From assembly GCA_964017045.1 (NCBI GenBank), contig OZ024799.1, forward strand, positions 35,097,736-35,161,735: a stretch of DNA of 64,000 nt. Reading direction: 5' to 3'. Positions 33,028 to 44,490 of this stretch are shown here, in pieces. The position numbers and the translations under genes are program-made. The notes beneath the pieces are model-generated. The model was not told where the DNA came from, did not search any database, and saw only the letters and a program-made list of their open reading frames with translations. Source of the DNA: Omphiscola glabra (lineage: Eukaryota; Mollusca; Gastropoda; Lymnaeidae). The stretch's first letter is position 1. Every line of letters starts with the position of its first letter.

Positions 33028-33217
33028 TTGTAAGAATATTAACTGAAACGGGATGGACCCCAAATTCTTTGGTTACAAGAATTTCTATAAATCTGACCTT
33101 TTAAAGAAAATTTTTTTTTTTTAATAACGACTTTAGTGAAATCTTTTTAACTATTCAAGTTCGCTCATAAAACTTTATGAGATATTTTGTCGAATACAAA
33201 CCCGCACAAAGCCGGTT

Positions 33218-33264
33218 ATATATAAATAAATAAATAAATAAATATATATATATATATATATAAT
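33218..33264. repeat. (TAAA)n/(TA)n microsatellite
   Basis: AAATAAATAAATAAATA then TATATATATA, abutting the LINE tail on its right. Confidence 0.95.
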
Positions 33265-33490
33265 AAAGTTCATTTGAAAAATCACGCTTCATCCCCAAAG
33301 GCTCGAAGCGCGTTACAAAAACAAAGCTGGGAGTTAATAACTAGCTGAAAAAGATGGTAGGCAACTTCACCCCAGAAGGTGTTAGCGAAATACATGAGTT
33401 TTTAAATTTGTCTTGAAGGACTCCAGCGTCTGGCTGTGTCTGAGAGCGTCAGGAAGGGTGTTCCAAGTGGTTGGGCAAACAAATGCGAAT
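33265..33490 (-). mobile_element. LINE (L2/CR1-like) 3' end
   Basis: The minus strand encodes PTTWNTLPDALRHSQTLESF and KTNLKTHVFR followed by a stop. This is the W-N-x-L-P ... S-F-K-x-x-L-K-T-H-x-F block of L2/CR1-like LINEs. The 3' untranslated part has CGCGCTTCGAGCC and GGATGAAGCGTG and ends at GAACTTTATTAT. The same 3' end occurs at 14915-15024. Confidence 0.82.
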
Positions 33491-34389
33491 ATATATACAA
33501 TATTCCACACACCACTCTGAAAAAACCTTAAGATTATCATGTAGCATTAAATAAGGGATTAAATCATGCGTGTCTGATTACTATTTTCAAAGCGCCTCAT
33601 CTGCATGTAAAAATGCGTTAATGAATGAGTCACGATAATCCTTAATGTTCATGACGAACAAAACCACACGGGTTAACCCAATAAAACACTAAATGTTTTA
33701 CGTCTGGACAACCAGACAAAATCAATACCACTCTAATCGCAACACTGGTATATGGACGTCCTTCGCGGAGCTACAGTGAGTTAAAGCGATTCGTGTGTTT
33801 AACCTTTCTACACCAACGCCGCGATGCAAAAAGGGAGAAATATTTTGCCGGACTATAAAGATGGAAATGAGGCCGTGACAAAACGTTGGTATGTTGTAGT
33901 TTTAGTTTTTATAAGACACTGTACAATTATTATTTTCATCGAGCCGTGAGGGAAAAATGTCTTTAATGGAACGTCTCGATCGCCTGGGACGGCAATATTT
34001 AAGAGAAATAAAATGTGGTCAACCGGCAGGAAAAATCTGCGGCCAGGTACCGGCACCGGCACCTGGTCCACCAACAACGGTAGGAAACTTTGCATTATCG
34101 GATTCACATCAGAGGTTAACTTATGTTAATATGTTATTGGATAATTGTCATTGACACGATATCAGAAGCTATTATTCATTATTTCGATATTTCACAGTTT
34201 AATGAAAGAAAGCATATCTCACCTACGATTTTGAGTCATTTAACTTCAGCTGATTTAAGGCACCATTCGTATTGTTTTTACCAGTACAGTTATTGTTTTA
34301 TAAATTTTGTTTCTGGTTAGTAGTTAGCTGTACCCGGTACAACTTAAGACTAGAAAATCAAATTTTATTATATTAAAAAAAGTTCTGGT
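33491..34389. other. No gene recognised
   Basis: AT-rich. Overlapping frames at 33853-34154 contain a short CCGGCACCGGCACC repeat but no domain. Confidence 0.45.
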
Positions 34390-34625
34390 ATGTCATCATC
34401 ATCATCAGTAGCGCCACATCCTATGTAGGGCTCTTGCCTGCTCATCCGATGATATCATCATCATCATCAGTGGCGCTACAGCCCAGTAGGGCCCTGGCAT
34501 GCTCATCCGATGATATCATCATCAGTGACGCTGCAGCCCAATAGGGCATTTGCCTGCTCATCCTATGATACCATCATCAGTGGCGCTACAGCCCAGTAGG
34601 GCCCTGGCCTGCTCATCCGATGATC
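34390..34625. repeat. Tandem repeat of a LINE 3' end, ~50-65 bp, 4 copies
   Basis: Each unit carries ATCATCATCAGTGGCGCTAC, AGCCCAGTAGGGCCCTGG and CTGCTCATCCGATGAT. This corresponds to the terminal ~60 bp of the minus-strand LINE at 26600-26960 (CATCATCATCAG, GGGCCCTGGCCTGCTC). Confidence 0.85.
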
Positions 34626-35761
34626 TACGGTTATAAATAAATAAAACTACTCATGCATAATTTACTTAAATTATCATCTGAATATTTTTTAATTTCCAAT
34701 AGAGCACTTTGTAGACAGAAGAGTTATCCGAATAACCACAAAGAACTGTTCATTTTTTGACACCGATGGCGCCTACACAAATTTAAATGTCCTTATTTTT
34801 AATTGGAAAAAACTGGTCACCTTATCCTGATTCCAAAATCTAAATTTAATTTAAGTGACCATTTTAGGCGCAACCATTAAAAAATATATTTAAAAAAATG
34901 TATCCCTTGCAGCTCTTGGTTTGTTCCAAAATCAGGTCAATTTTGAAAGCTTCGTTTTGCGTCTAGTGGTTGTTTGAAGACACCAAAGCGTTCTTTCCCC
35001 CTCAATCCCCTTTCCAAACATCAAAGTGAACCTCTCATTTATCGTTTTTTTTTTTTTTAAAACTATTTTTCGGAAGGGAAAAAAATCGAATGCAATAGCC
35101 GCACGGAAATTCCTCCCCCCCCCTTCCCCCCTTAGTCCGGAAAGAAATCTCGGTATGCAGTAATTGCCTCTCCGGGAGGCTCGGTGGAGGATGGACGACA
35201 TCTGCTTGTCCGACAATGGACTACCATTAAGTTAGGAAGTCAGCAGGAGAAAAAGTCCAACACCCCCCCCCCCTCCCCAGCCCCAGGCTTAGACATCTTG
35301 GTCAAACACTTAAACGTTTCTACGTGACTTACAAAGCGTTGTCTTAGACTGTCCGTCCATGCAAGAAAAATATTATACACTACAATTTCATAAAGAAACA
35401 TATTAATCCAATTTATTATATATACATTTACGTTCATAGATCCATACATATAGTATGTGAATACGAGGAACATGTTTTAAAAATAAAAATAAATTGTTCT
35501 GAGCAAATTAAAAAATTAGATAATTTATTTGAATACAAGGATATATAATTACATTAAGACGAGGGAAAAATTGATATATGACTCTATAAATGTTTAAAAT
35601 AATGAAATTGATTTTATAATGGATTAATCTTTTTAAAAAATGTATATAAAAATTAAACAACCAATATAAACACAGTTTTTTAAAATATGAATTCTTTATA
35701 AAAAGAAATATAGAGCAATAGGGGTGGGGCTGAAAAATTGGCAAAACACGCATTTAAGTAA
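34626..35761. other. No gene recognised
   Basis: AT-rich, with T- and C-runs at about 35044-35060, 35114 and 35263. Frames on the minus strand lack domains. Confidence 0.5.
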
Positions 35762-36310
35762 CGCAATTTATAATAATCCCAATTAGTGATGCCCCCCACG
35801 CCAAAACCCACGCCGAAACCCACGCCGATGATTTTAGCTACGTGGCCGTGAGAAAGCCGCTCCTAGGCAACCGTTTCGTCCCGCCACTACTAACGTCCCG
35901 ACCGAAAGACTCCCTGGGCGGTGGGGGGCGGTAACGCAACACTTACCCTCCAGAGTGGAAGCAAAGCCGTCCTGACCCACGGAGAGTGGACTGCAGACGC
36001 TTTAAACGCAGCGTCAACGGTCGACCGGGCTCCCCCTAGGCATGGGGGGAGTTCCCGGCGTCCTTCCGCACGAGCTGGCGTCGGGGAAACCTTCAGTGCA
36101 CTGGCTTGTGTGGAGGGGGGCATTAAGAGCTCACGCTCGACGGCCCACCGACGCCATCTCCAATGCGACATTTTCAGTGATGCCCCCCCTCCCACGCGCG
36201 CTACCGCACATTTTCTTACGCCCCCGAACTTTATTGATATTTTAATGACCCATCCGCTTTTACTCAGCAGATTTATTTCACCCTCTATTTCTGAAAAACA
36301 AAAGAAAATA
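35762..36310 (-). repeat. Dispersed repeat R, copy 1, split by an insertion
   Basis: The flanks 35762-35797 and 36189-36310 are continuous with the repeat at 50248-50405 when the intervening 378 bp plus one target duplication are removed. Shared blocks, read on this strand: ATAATCCCAATTAG, CTTTATTGATAT and CCGCTTTTACTCAGCAGATT. Confidence 0.7.
35798..36175 (+). mobile_element. GC-rich retroelement, copy B
   Basis: Flanked by a perfect 13-bp duplication AGTGATGCCCCCC (35785-35797 and 36176-36188). It contains GGCAACCGTTTCGTCCCGCC, GCTTTAAACGCAGCGTC with GGTCGACCGGG, and GCTCACGCTCGACGGCCCAC, ending ATGCGACATTTTC. It starts further 3' than copies A and C, i.e. 5'-truncated. The frame from 35921 reads SGSKAVLTHGEWTADALNAA, echoed by copy C. 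Confidence 0.85.
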
Positions 36311-36392
36311 TTACGCACCAAACGCATTTGCGGTATTTAAAAAAAAAAACTCTCATTCAGCGCATTTATCGGGAATGTTATTTCATGAAATT

Positions 36393-36840
36393 AGCATCAT
36401 CATGGAGGGGGATAAGCATCATCATGGAGGGGGATAAGCATCATCATGGATGGGGATTAGCATCATCATGGAGGGGGATAAGCATCATCATGGAGGGGGA
36501 TAAGCATCATCATGGAGGGGGATAAGCATCATCATGGAGGGGGATTAGCATCATCATGGAGGGGGATTAGCATCATCATGGAGGGGATTTGCATCATCAT
36601 GGAGGGGATTAGCATCATCATGGAGGGGATTAGCATCATCATGAATGGGATTAGCATCATCATGGAGGGGATTAGCATCATCATGGAGGGGATTAGCATC
36701 ATCATGGATGGGATTAGCATCATCATGGAGGGGGATTAGCATCATCATGGAGGGGATTAGCATCATATGGAGGGGGATTAGCATCATCATGGAGGGGGAT
36801 TAGCATCATAATGGAGGGGGATTAGCATCATCATGGAGGG
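36393..36840. repeat. Minisatellite, 21-22 bp, about 21 copies
   Basis: Unit AGCATCATCATGGAGGGGAT, with GGGGGAT/GGGGAT length variants and AAG/TAG changes. Ile/Ser/Met frames on both strands reflect the repeat. Confidence 0.97.
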
Positions 36841-36844
36841 GCGG

Positions 36845-36925
36845 CACTTCGGCCAAATGCAGAGTTTTTCATGGAAGCGGGCGGTACGAAATTGGCCAGG
36901 GCCGGGTGGCTTTAACCTTAGTTAC
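36845..36925 (-). mobile_element. Possible DNA-transposon terminus
   Basis: CCTTAGTTACGCCACTG is the inverted form of the CAGTGGCGTAACTAAGG end. GGGCGGTACG inside it resembles the fragment at 3973. No partner end is visible. It adjoins the 21-bp array. Confidence 0.4.
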
Positions 36926-37364
36926 GCCACTGCATAGACTTGACTAGATAAACAAATATAAAAAATAAATATCTCGTATGTCACCATCAGTCCATTGTCA
37001 AAGACAAAGGAAATAATCTAACTCTTAAAAAAGCTCTTAACCACACGCAGAATGTGTTGTATCAAAAGTGTGAATCGAGAAAAAACTCTAAATAAACAGG
37101 ACGACACGTGTTTTAATTTCACTCGAATCTATTTTTTGGTTATTCTACGTAATCCATTGCTTTGTCGTCAGCTTCGCCCCCCCCCCCCCCCACACACCGC
37201 CCTTGCCTACTTTTGTTGGGAATTTCCAGGAAAGTTTTGTTTTCCTTTATGTTTTATTAAATCCTAGAAGTGTGGGGGACTTTTTTTTCCGGCCAAGACG
37301 TTATTGGAGTTTACGAGGGAACAATGTTAAAAATACACTCACAAAGTTATAAACCTTGTTGAAA
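36926..37364. other. No gene; poly-C run
   Basis: A 13-base C run lies at about 37179-37191. Nothing else is recognised. Confidence 0.5.
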
Positions 37365-37715
37365 TATTTCCAAGACACAACCAAACAATGAATTATTTGA
37401 AAGACACAACAAATTATTGAACTATTTGAAAGACACATCAAAATATTGAACTATTTGAAAGACCCAACCAAACATTGGACTATTTGAAAGACACATCCAA
37501 ATATTGGACTATTTGAAAGACACATCCAAATATTTAACTATTTGAAAGACACAACCGAACTTTGGACTATTTGAAAGACATAACCAAACATTGGACTATT
37601 TGAAAGACACAATCAAACATTGAACTATTTGAAAGACACAATCAAACATTGAACTATTTGAAAGACACAACCAAACATTGGACTATTTAAAAGACACAAA
37701 CAAACATTGGACCAA
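37365..37715. repeat. Minisatellite, 29 bp, about 12 copies
   Basis: Unit GACACAACCAAACATTGGAC plus TATTTGAAA, with ACATCC and AATCAAAC variants. Confidence 0.95.
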
Positions 37716-37774
37716 TTTTAGTTACTTTAAGCTTCAATGACCCGGACACTTTAACCCTAACACCACTTCGTCCA

Positions 37775-39180
37775 CACTGAATCGTTAGACCGTGAGTGAC
37801 ACTGACTCATTAGGCCGTGAGTGACACTGACTCATTAGGCCGTGAGTGACACTGACTCATTAGGCCGTGAGTGTCACTAACTCATTAGGCCTTAAGTGAC
37901 ACTGACTCATTAAGCCGTGAGTGACACTGAATCATTAGGCTGTGAGTGACACTGACTCATTAGGCCGTGAGTAACACTGACTCATTAGGCCGTGAGTGAC
38001 ACTTACTCATTAGGCCGTGAGTGACACTGACTAATTAGGCCGTGAGTGACACTGACTCATTAGGCCGTCAGTGACACTGACTCATTAGGCCGTGAGTGAC
38101 ACTGACTCATTAGGCCGTGAGTGACACTGACTCATTAGGCGGTGAGTGACACTGACTCATTAGGCCGTGAGTGACACTGACTTATTAGGCCCTGAGTGAC
38201 ACTGACTCATTAGGCCGTCAATGACACTGACTCATTAGACCGTCAGTGACACTGACTCATTAGGCAGTGACTGACAATGACTTAATAGGCCGTTAGTGAC
38301 ACTGACTCATTAGGCCGTGAGTGACACTGACTCATTAGGCCGTGAGTGACACTGACTTATTAGGCCCTGAGTGACACTGACTCATTAGGCAGTGAGTGAC
38401 ACTGCCTCATTAGGCCGTGAGTGACACTGACTCATTAGGCCGTGAGTGACACTGACTTATTAGGCAGTGAGTGACACTGACTCATTAGGCAGTGACTGAC
38501 AATGACTTAATAGGCCGTTAGTGACACTGACTCATTAGGCCGTGAGTGACACTGACTCATAAGGCCGTGAGTGACACTGACTTATTAGGCCCTGAGTGAC
38601 ACTGACTCATTAGGCAGTGAGTGACACTGCCTCATTAGGCCGTGAGTGACACTGACTCATTAGGCCGTGAGTGACACTGACTCATTAGGCCCTGAGTGAC
38701 ACTGACTCATTAGGCCCTGAGTGACACTGACTCATTAGGCCCTGAGTGACACTGACTCATTAGGCCGTCAATGACACTGACTCATTAGACCGTCAGTGAC
38801 ACTTACTCATTAGGCAGTGACTGACAATGACTTAATAGGCCGTTAGTGACACTGACTCATTAGGCCGTGAGTGACACTGACTCATAAGGCCGTGAGTGAC
38901 ACTGACTTATTAGGCCCTGAGTGACACTGACTCATTAGGCAGTGAGTGACACTGCCTCATTAGGCCGTGAGTGACACTGACTCATTAGGCCGTGAGTGAC
39001 ACTGACTCATTAGGCCCTGAGTGACACTGACTCATTAGGCTGTGAGTGACACTGCCTCATTAGGCCCTGAGTGACACTGACTCATTAGGCCCTGAGTGAC
39101 ACTGACTCATTAGGCCGTCAATGACACTGACTCATTAGACCGTCAGTGACACTGACTCATTAGGCCCTGAGTGATACTGC
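37775..39180. repeat. Minisatellite, 25 bp, about 56 copies, with higher-order blocks
   Basis: Unit ACTGACTCATTAGGCCGTGA plus GTGAC. A marked variant block beginning GGCAGTGACTGACAATGAC recurs near 38263, 38489 and 38813, i.e. at multiples of 25 bp (225 and 325), showing duplication of multi-unit segments. Confidence 0.97.
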
Positions 39181-39344
39181 CTCGGATGGTCCATCTATTT
39201 ATTGATGTAGTTATACTCCTGCTGCCACGTTGTGTTTTTTGTTTTGGGGGTGGGGGGGGGGGGTCGCGGACACATGGAAGTTTCACCACCTTCCTACTAG
39301 CTCCGGGAGATTTCTCTCTGCTCACACGTGTTGCTTAAGCGAAA

Positions 39345-39575
39345 TTACAAAAAGAGACTTTAGTGAAATTACAAAGAGAGACGTTAGTGAAATTACATAG
39401 ACTTTAGTGAAATTACAAAGAGAGAATTTAGTGAAATTACAAAGAGAGTATTTAGTGAAATTACAAAGAGAGAATTTAGTGAAATTTCAAAAAGAGAATT
39501 TAGTGAAATTACAAATAGAGAATTTAGTGAAATTACAAAGAGAGAATTTTGTGAAATTACAAAGAGAGAATTTAT
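39345..39575. repeat. Minisatellite, 24 bp, about 9-10 copies
   Basis: Unit AGAGAATTTAGTGAAATTAC plus AAAG. The first copies are shorter or irregular. The frame repeating VKLQRENL is due to the 24-bp period. Confidence 0.95.
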
Positions 39576-40334
39576 TGCGTGCTCTCACCCAACAAAAATA
39601 ATAATAATAATAAAAACATTAAGTCTAGCACTGCAATGTTCACTATTTTGTGTTTAAAACGTCACGTAAGGTCCGGTCGTCCCGACTAATGACCCTGTTC
39701 AAGTGTTCGGGGAGGGGGTTGAGGGGGTGGGGGGACAGGAGAAGAAATGTACAAGGAGAGGTCCGCAAACAAAATTAAAAATTGATACAAATCTACTCCG
39801 GATCTAGAAAGGTGTTGCAGTTGACCAATAACGATAATTTTATGTCTTAGAAGTAGTTCTATGTTTTATTATGGGCGTCTTTAATCGGGAGGGAAAGAAA
39901 AGTACATTTTAAAAAAGTAAAAAAGGATTTTAATATTAACAAACGTTTCTTTGAACGTTCAGAACTTGTTCTATTTTATAATACTTTAGACTTTAGGGTA
40001 AAAGAAAAGGTTAGAATTGGAAAAGTTTGATTCATGCACCACATCAGAGGAAATGTCTTTGTCCCATCTTTATTTTAACCATTTATTTAGTAAACTTCGA
40101 CAAACTTTATTTTTTTTGTTTTTAATTTTTTTTAAGCCAGTACCATTAAACTATCAATCTTCATCAAGACAAAATGTCAGCGGCGTAGTGAAAAACTGTA
40201 CCGCCCGGAGATACACTACACAAATACTCCGGAGAGTGCATTTTGGCAAAATGAAACCTGGGAAATAATACTAATTATGAAATAACACTGTGCCTGTAAT
40301 ATTTTTATTATTTATAATTAAGTGGTCATATATG
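39576..40334. other. No gene recognised
   Basis: Contains G-rich patches (39713-39735). The 83-codon frame at 40017-40268 has no recognised domain. Confidence 0.5.
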
Positions 40335-40485
40335 TCGTGGTACCCCAGCCTAGGGCTAGGCACACTTATATGTGTCGGTACCCCAGCCTAGCGCTAGGCT
40401 CACGTATACGTCGCGGTACCCCAGCCTAGGGCTAGGCTCACTTATACGTCGCGGTACCCCAGCCCAGGGCTATGCTCATCGCGCT
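40335..40485. repeat. Tandem repeat of a LINE 3' end, ~37 bp, 4 copies
   Basis: Units GGTACCCCAGCCTAGGGCTA plus GGCTCACTTATACGTCGC. The reverse complement corresponds to GTGAGCCCTGCCCTAGGCTG and GGGTACCACGC in the 3' end of the LINE at 20640-21114. Confidence 0.85.
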
Positions 40486-40876
40486 TCACATAACAAATAA
40501 AAAAAAACAAAGAAAGAAAGAATAAAAGCAAACATGACATTAAAAATCAGTTACATAAAATTATTTAATTGAAAACAGCTGTAAAAAGATTGACCACGCC
40601 CACCCTGTCTAGCCAGGGACGGCAAGCAACAGCATATGCACTAAATCGTCTAGGAATGGAAATAGGTGAGGGGGGGAGTAGGAAAGCAAGGGAATGGGGA
40701 GGGGTTGGTGGGTGGGGCTAATTTATTTTTAACCGATTACTAAATAGTGATGTTCATTATTAATATGTATTAAAACCATTATAAAACTATTAAAATAATT
40801 AATTGGCTTCAACAACTTCATTAGTATTTTTTTTTAAAGATGCTGATGAGCTTACCCTAAGAGAATGCATTTACTA

Positions 40877-43485
40877 CAGTGGAACCCGCTAATCTCGACC
40901 TCGGTTAATTCGCCAACCCTATTAAGTCGACGTTTCTGAATTGGAAACGCCAAATTCTCTCTTTGTCTTAGCATTTTCTCATCGGTTATGTCGTTTCTTT
41001 TATGTCGCCGAACCCTAATATCTCGAGCACAAAAGAGGGCCAAATTTGCCACTTAACGTTGGTTATCTCGATCCCCATGACTAATCGCCAGCTTTTGAAA
41101 ATGTTAGTTATCGATGCCATTTCACCATCTCACTACCGTATTTTCGCTTTTGTATTGACAACCCCATCTTAGCAGTGCATTGTTGTTTGTCAAGGAAATT
41201 TGTGGCTTACGAGACACATGGGTAGGGGAATTGGTAGGTGTGTCAAAGGTTATAAAAATATCACCGCAACGTATCGTATTGATCGTGATGGTCATATTGT
41301 TGCTTTTTGTGTCACAATGAACTACCTAGCTATCTGCGGGTGGGTGAAGGTTTGTTCCGCCGAGCGAAATAATGACGTCACAGAACGGAAAGACGTGTTG
41401 GCGGACTCCAGTGTGTTGTGACTATGTCATATTCAATATTACCACTACAGCGATCTCTTTATGAAAACACAAAGCAATATTATACGGGCATACGATAACT
41501 GCGAAAAATTGTTGTGATATTTTAAAAAAATTCTAAAAATTTCTGGAGGTGTCAAGAGAAAACTGGACAATCAGTCAATAGAGAAAAAGTATGAAATCAT
41601 ACTGCAGCTAGAAAAAGGAACAAAACCGGCAGACCTTAGTCGTCAGCATGGCCTTCCAGCAAACACCATTTCAGGATGGAAAAAGAAGGCCGACGTGATA
41701 AAGCAAATGTACGAGAAGTCTGTCTTTGATCCAGCAAGAAAAAAACTTAGAGTGGCTAAGCACAAAGATGTCGACGATGCAGTGTTTCAATGGTTCACAA
41801 ATACGCGAGCAACAAACCTTCCCGTCAATGGTCCCTTGCTGATGGAGAAGGCGGACAACCTTGCTGCAAAGCTAGGACACTTGCTTTAAAGTCAGGGGTG
41901 GCTGGATCGTTTCAAAAAGAGGCACAACATTATCTTCAAAGCAATTTGTGGAGAGAGCGCTGCGGTTCAACAGGAAGAAGTGGATTCATGGCTGAAGACT
42001 CAAATGCGCACAATTTTGGATACCTATGAGACTCTGAACATTTTTAATGCTGATGAAACTGGGGTGTTTTGGAAATGCTTTCCAGACAAGACTATGGCAT
42101 TTCGTGGGGAGGCTTGTCACGGTAGAAAAAAGTCGAAGGACCGACTTACAGTGCTAGTTGCTGCTAACATGGATGGAAGCCAAAAATTCCTGCTCTACGT
42201 TATAGGAAAGTCCAAGAATCCCAGATGCTTTAAGCAGACCAAAGTTCTCCCATGTGATTACGATGGCCAGCCAAGCGCCTAGATCACAGGAGATCTGTTC
42301 AGTGCATGGGGGAAAAAGGGGGACAGGAAGTTCCAAGCAGAGAAAAGGAAGGTGGCACTGATCGGGGACAACTGTAGAGCTCATCCGGATGTTCCTGGTC
42401 TCAAGGCCATTAAGATCTTTTACCTCCCACCTAACACAACGAGTAAGCTCCAACCAATGGACCAGGGGATAATCCAAGTGCTTAAGGTGTACTACAGGAA
42501 AATGTTGATGCGCCAATACCTGCTCCATGATGAAAAGAAGGCACAGTACATCCCTTCCCTTCTAGATGTAATGAACTTCCTGAGATCAGCCTGGAGTAAC
42601 ATGAAGAAGGAAACAATCTCAAACTGCTGGATGCACTGCGTCATTCAGGATAAATCCGATAATGAGTTTCAGGCACAGTGCCTTGCAGCCACAGAAGAAC
42701 TCGCGGAAGTGGCAGAAAAATCAAGCCTTACAGATGCTATCTTGGAAGAGGAGGCACAGGAGTTAGCCATTACTGTCCAGGAATTCCGAGATTACATAGA
42801 AATCGACAAAGACATCGTTACTGATGGCGTGATCACCGATGAAGACATTGTATCAAGTGTGCCGTCAGCACAGGCAAGCACATCTGCATGCGGCAATGAC
42901 AAAGAAGATGAAGAAGATGCGGACGAAGATTTGGAACCAATTCCCTCACCTGGTGAATTGGTAGAAATGCTACATAAAATTCGACGGTATGGTTCTTTTG
43001 TAGGAGATGAAACTGTTTTAGAGAGCATAAATACTATTGAAGCATTTGTTTTCAAGCAGACTGGCAAAGGCAAAAAGCAACAAAGCATTTTAGACTTTGT
43101 AAAGAAAGCATAATAACCGCGTGTACGATACTTTTCAGAGCTGTGTCAGAGTGAAATGACTCGCGAATTTAATTTTGACACTGGTTAGCTTTTTTGTAAA
43201 ATCGAACTACACTACGTTTTTTGTGATTTTGTGAGCGATCTTTGTGTTTGCAATGTTAGAGAATATGATAAAGGTTTGTATCGAGGATCGACGGTGGTTT
43301 TTATTTTATATTGGTAAATTTCTGCTGTTAGTTGGTGCACATATGCCTTTTGTTGTTAGCAAACATGTAATTTCAAGCACATGTTAATATTTTGCCACCA
43401 TATTGGTTTTCGTTTATCTCGATCCTCGGTTATCTCGACGCTTTTTGGCAAACCCCGAGGCCGTCGACACAACCGGGTTCGACTG
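40877..43485 (+). mobile_element. Tigger (pogo/Tc1-mariner) DNA transposon, near full length
   Basis: Ends CAGTGGAACCCG (left) and CGGGTTCGACTG (right) are inverted repeats flanked by TA on both sides (40875-40876, 43486-43487), the Tc1-mariner target. Similarity of the ends extends inward (CTCGG, GCCAA). GGTTATCTCGATCC-like subterminal copies lie at about 41061 and 43419-43440. The interior holds one transposase frame. At 2609 bp the size fits an autonomous Tigger. Confidence 0.93.
41539..43113 (+). pseudogene. Tigger-type transposase, lightly broken
   Basis: One frame of 525 codons covers the whole protein. The N-terminus (SGGVKRKLDNQSIEKKYEII, then ADLSRQHGLPANTISGWKKK) is the pogo/CENP-B helix-turn-helix that binds the ends. 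A second CENP-B-type DNA-binding part follows (AVFQWFTNTRA). The DDE domain has Asp172 in NADETGVFW, Asp277 in LIGDNCRAHP and Asp308 in LQPMDQGII, a DD30D spacing that fits the family. The acidic C-terminal tail is typical. Breaks: the expected start codon is ATT at 41539-41541, TAA at 41887-41889, and TAG at 42280-42282 where Trp is expected. No frameshift is seen, so inactivation looks fairly recent. No ATG-initiated full protein can be made. Confidence 0.93.
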
Positions 43486-43489
43486 TATA

Positions 43490-43600
43490 TATAAAGGCCT
43501 ACTGCTGGCCGGATTTGACTATAGGTCTTCTGCTGCCCGGGTGTGTCTATAGGTCTACTGCTGCCTGGGTATGTCTATAGCCTTCTGCTGTCATGGTGTG
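43490..43600. repeat. Tandem repeat, ~31-32 bp, 3-4 copies
   Basis: Units contain CTATAGGTCTACTGCTGCC and GGGTGTGT. It starts immediately after the Tigger target site. Confidence 0.85.
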
Positions 43601-44395
43601 TCGAGTGAGTTATATAAGGATCCTCGCTGAATAGCTAAAGAAACGGTCTTTTCAATTTTCTCTTTTTTAAAATAAAATGATAAAATAATTGCACGCATTG
43701 AAGGAGTATTTGGTTTCATGTTTTCTTTTGTTTTTTTTTTCATAATGTCTTCGTTCTTCATGTTTAATCATTTTAGCCCACGGTATTACAATAACAATCT
43801 ATGGACAATGAATATAATGTTATGTTAGGGTTTCTTTCAGCCATATCTCCGTGGGGGGGGGGATGTCAAGTGCCTCCCCCAGGAGCTAAATGGGGACAAA
43901 AATATAACGATTATTATAAAAAAAAATAATTAAAAGCTACCTAAAGTTTTTAAAAGAATAGTATCTAGTGAATTTAACGGATTACAATTAGTGGAATCTA
44001 TGAAATATCGCAACTTCAGATGTATTTGATGATCTGTATATAAAACCAAGCTTGTTAAATGCTTACAGTATTCGATTAATAATATCATACTGGCCGCTCT
44101 AGCTGATGTCTTACGTCCTGTGGCTCGCATAATATATCGTTATTTTTTAAGATTTTAATAAAACTGTAGTTAATTACCTTTACATCAATAAAATGGTCTA
44201 CAAAATTAATTATACGTTCTTGTTAAGTCTCAATCATGCGCAATCTGTTTTCAAATTATATCTCATCATAAAAAGCATTACTTTTAAAGTAGGGATTGGT
44301 GCTCATTATGAATTGAATAATGGCATTAGTCTTTATAAAATAAATAAATTTATTCGATTCCATGTGTGTTAAGTTATATAAAACGGAAAAATTAA
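43601..44395. other. No gene recognised
   Basis: AT-rich. A G-run lies near 43851-43861. Confidence 0.5.
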
Positions 44396-44399
44396 GCAT

Positions 44400-44490
44400 T
44401 TAATGAACGTGTGCATACAAAAAGTGAACATTTAACGTGTGCATACAAAAAGTGCACATTTAACGGGTGCATACAAAAAGTGAACATTTC
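44400..44490. repeat. Minisatellite, 28 bp, 3 copies
   Basis: Unit GTGTGCATACAAAAAGTGAA plus CATTTAAC. Confidence 0.95.

Noticed and set aside
36393..39575. CRISPR-like arrays
   Set aside because: Units are contiguous with no unique spacers; these are eukaryotic minisatellites.
42154..42528. 124-codon minus-strand frame
   Set aside because: Shadow of the Tigger transposase on the opposite strand.
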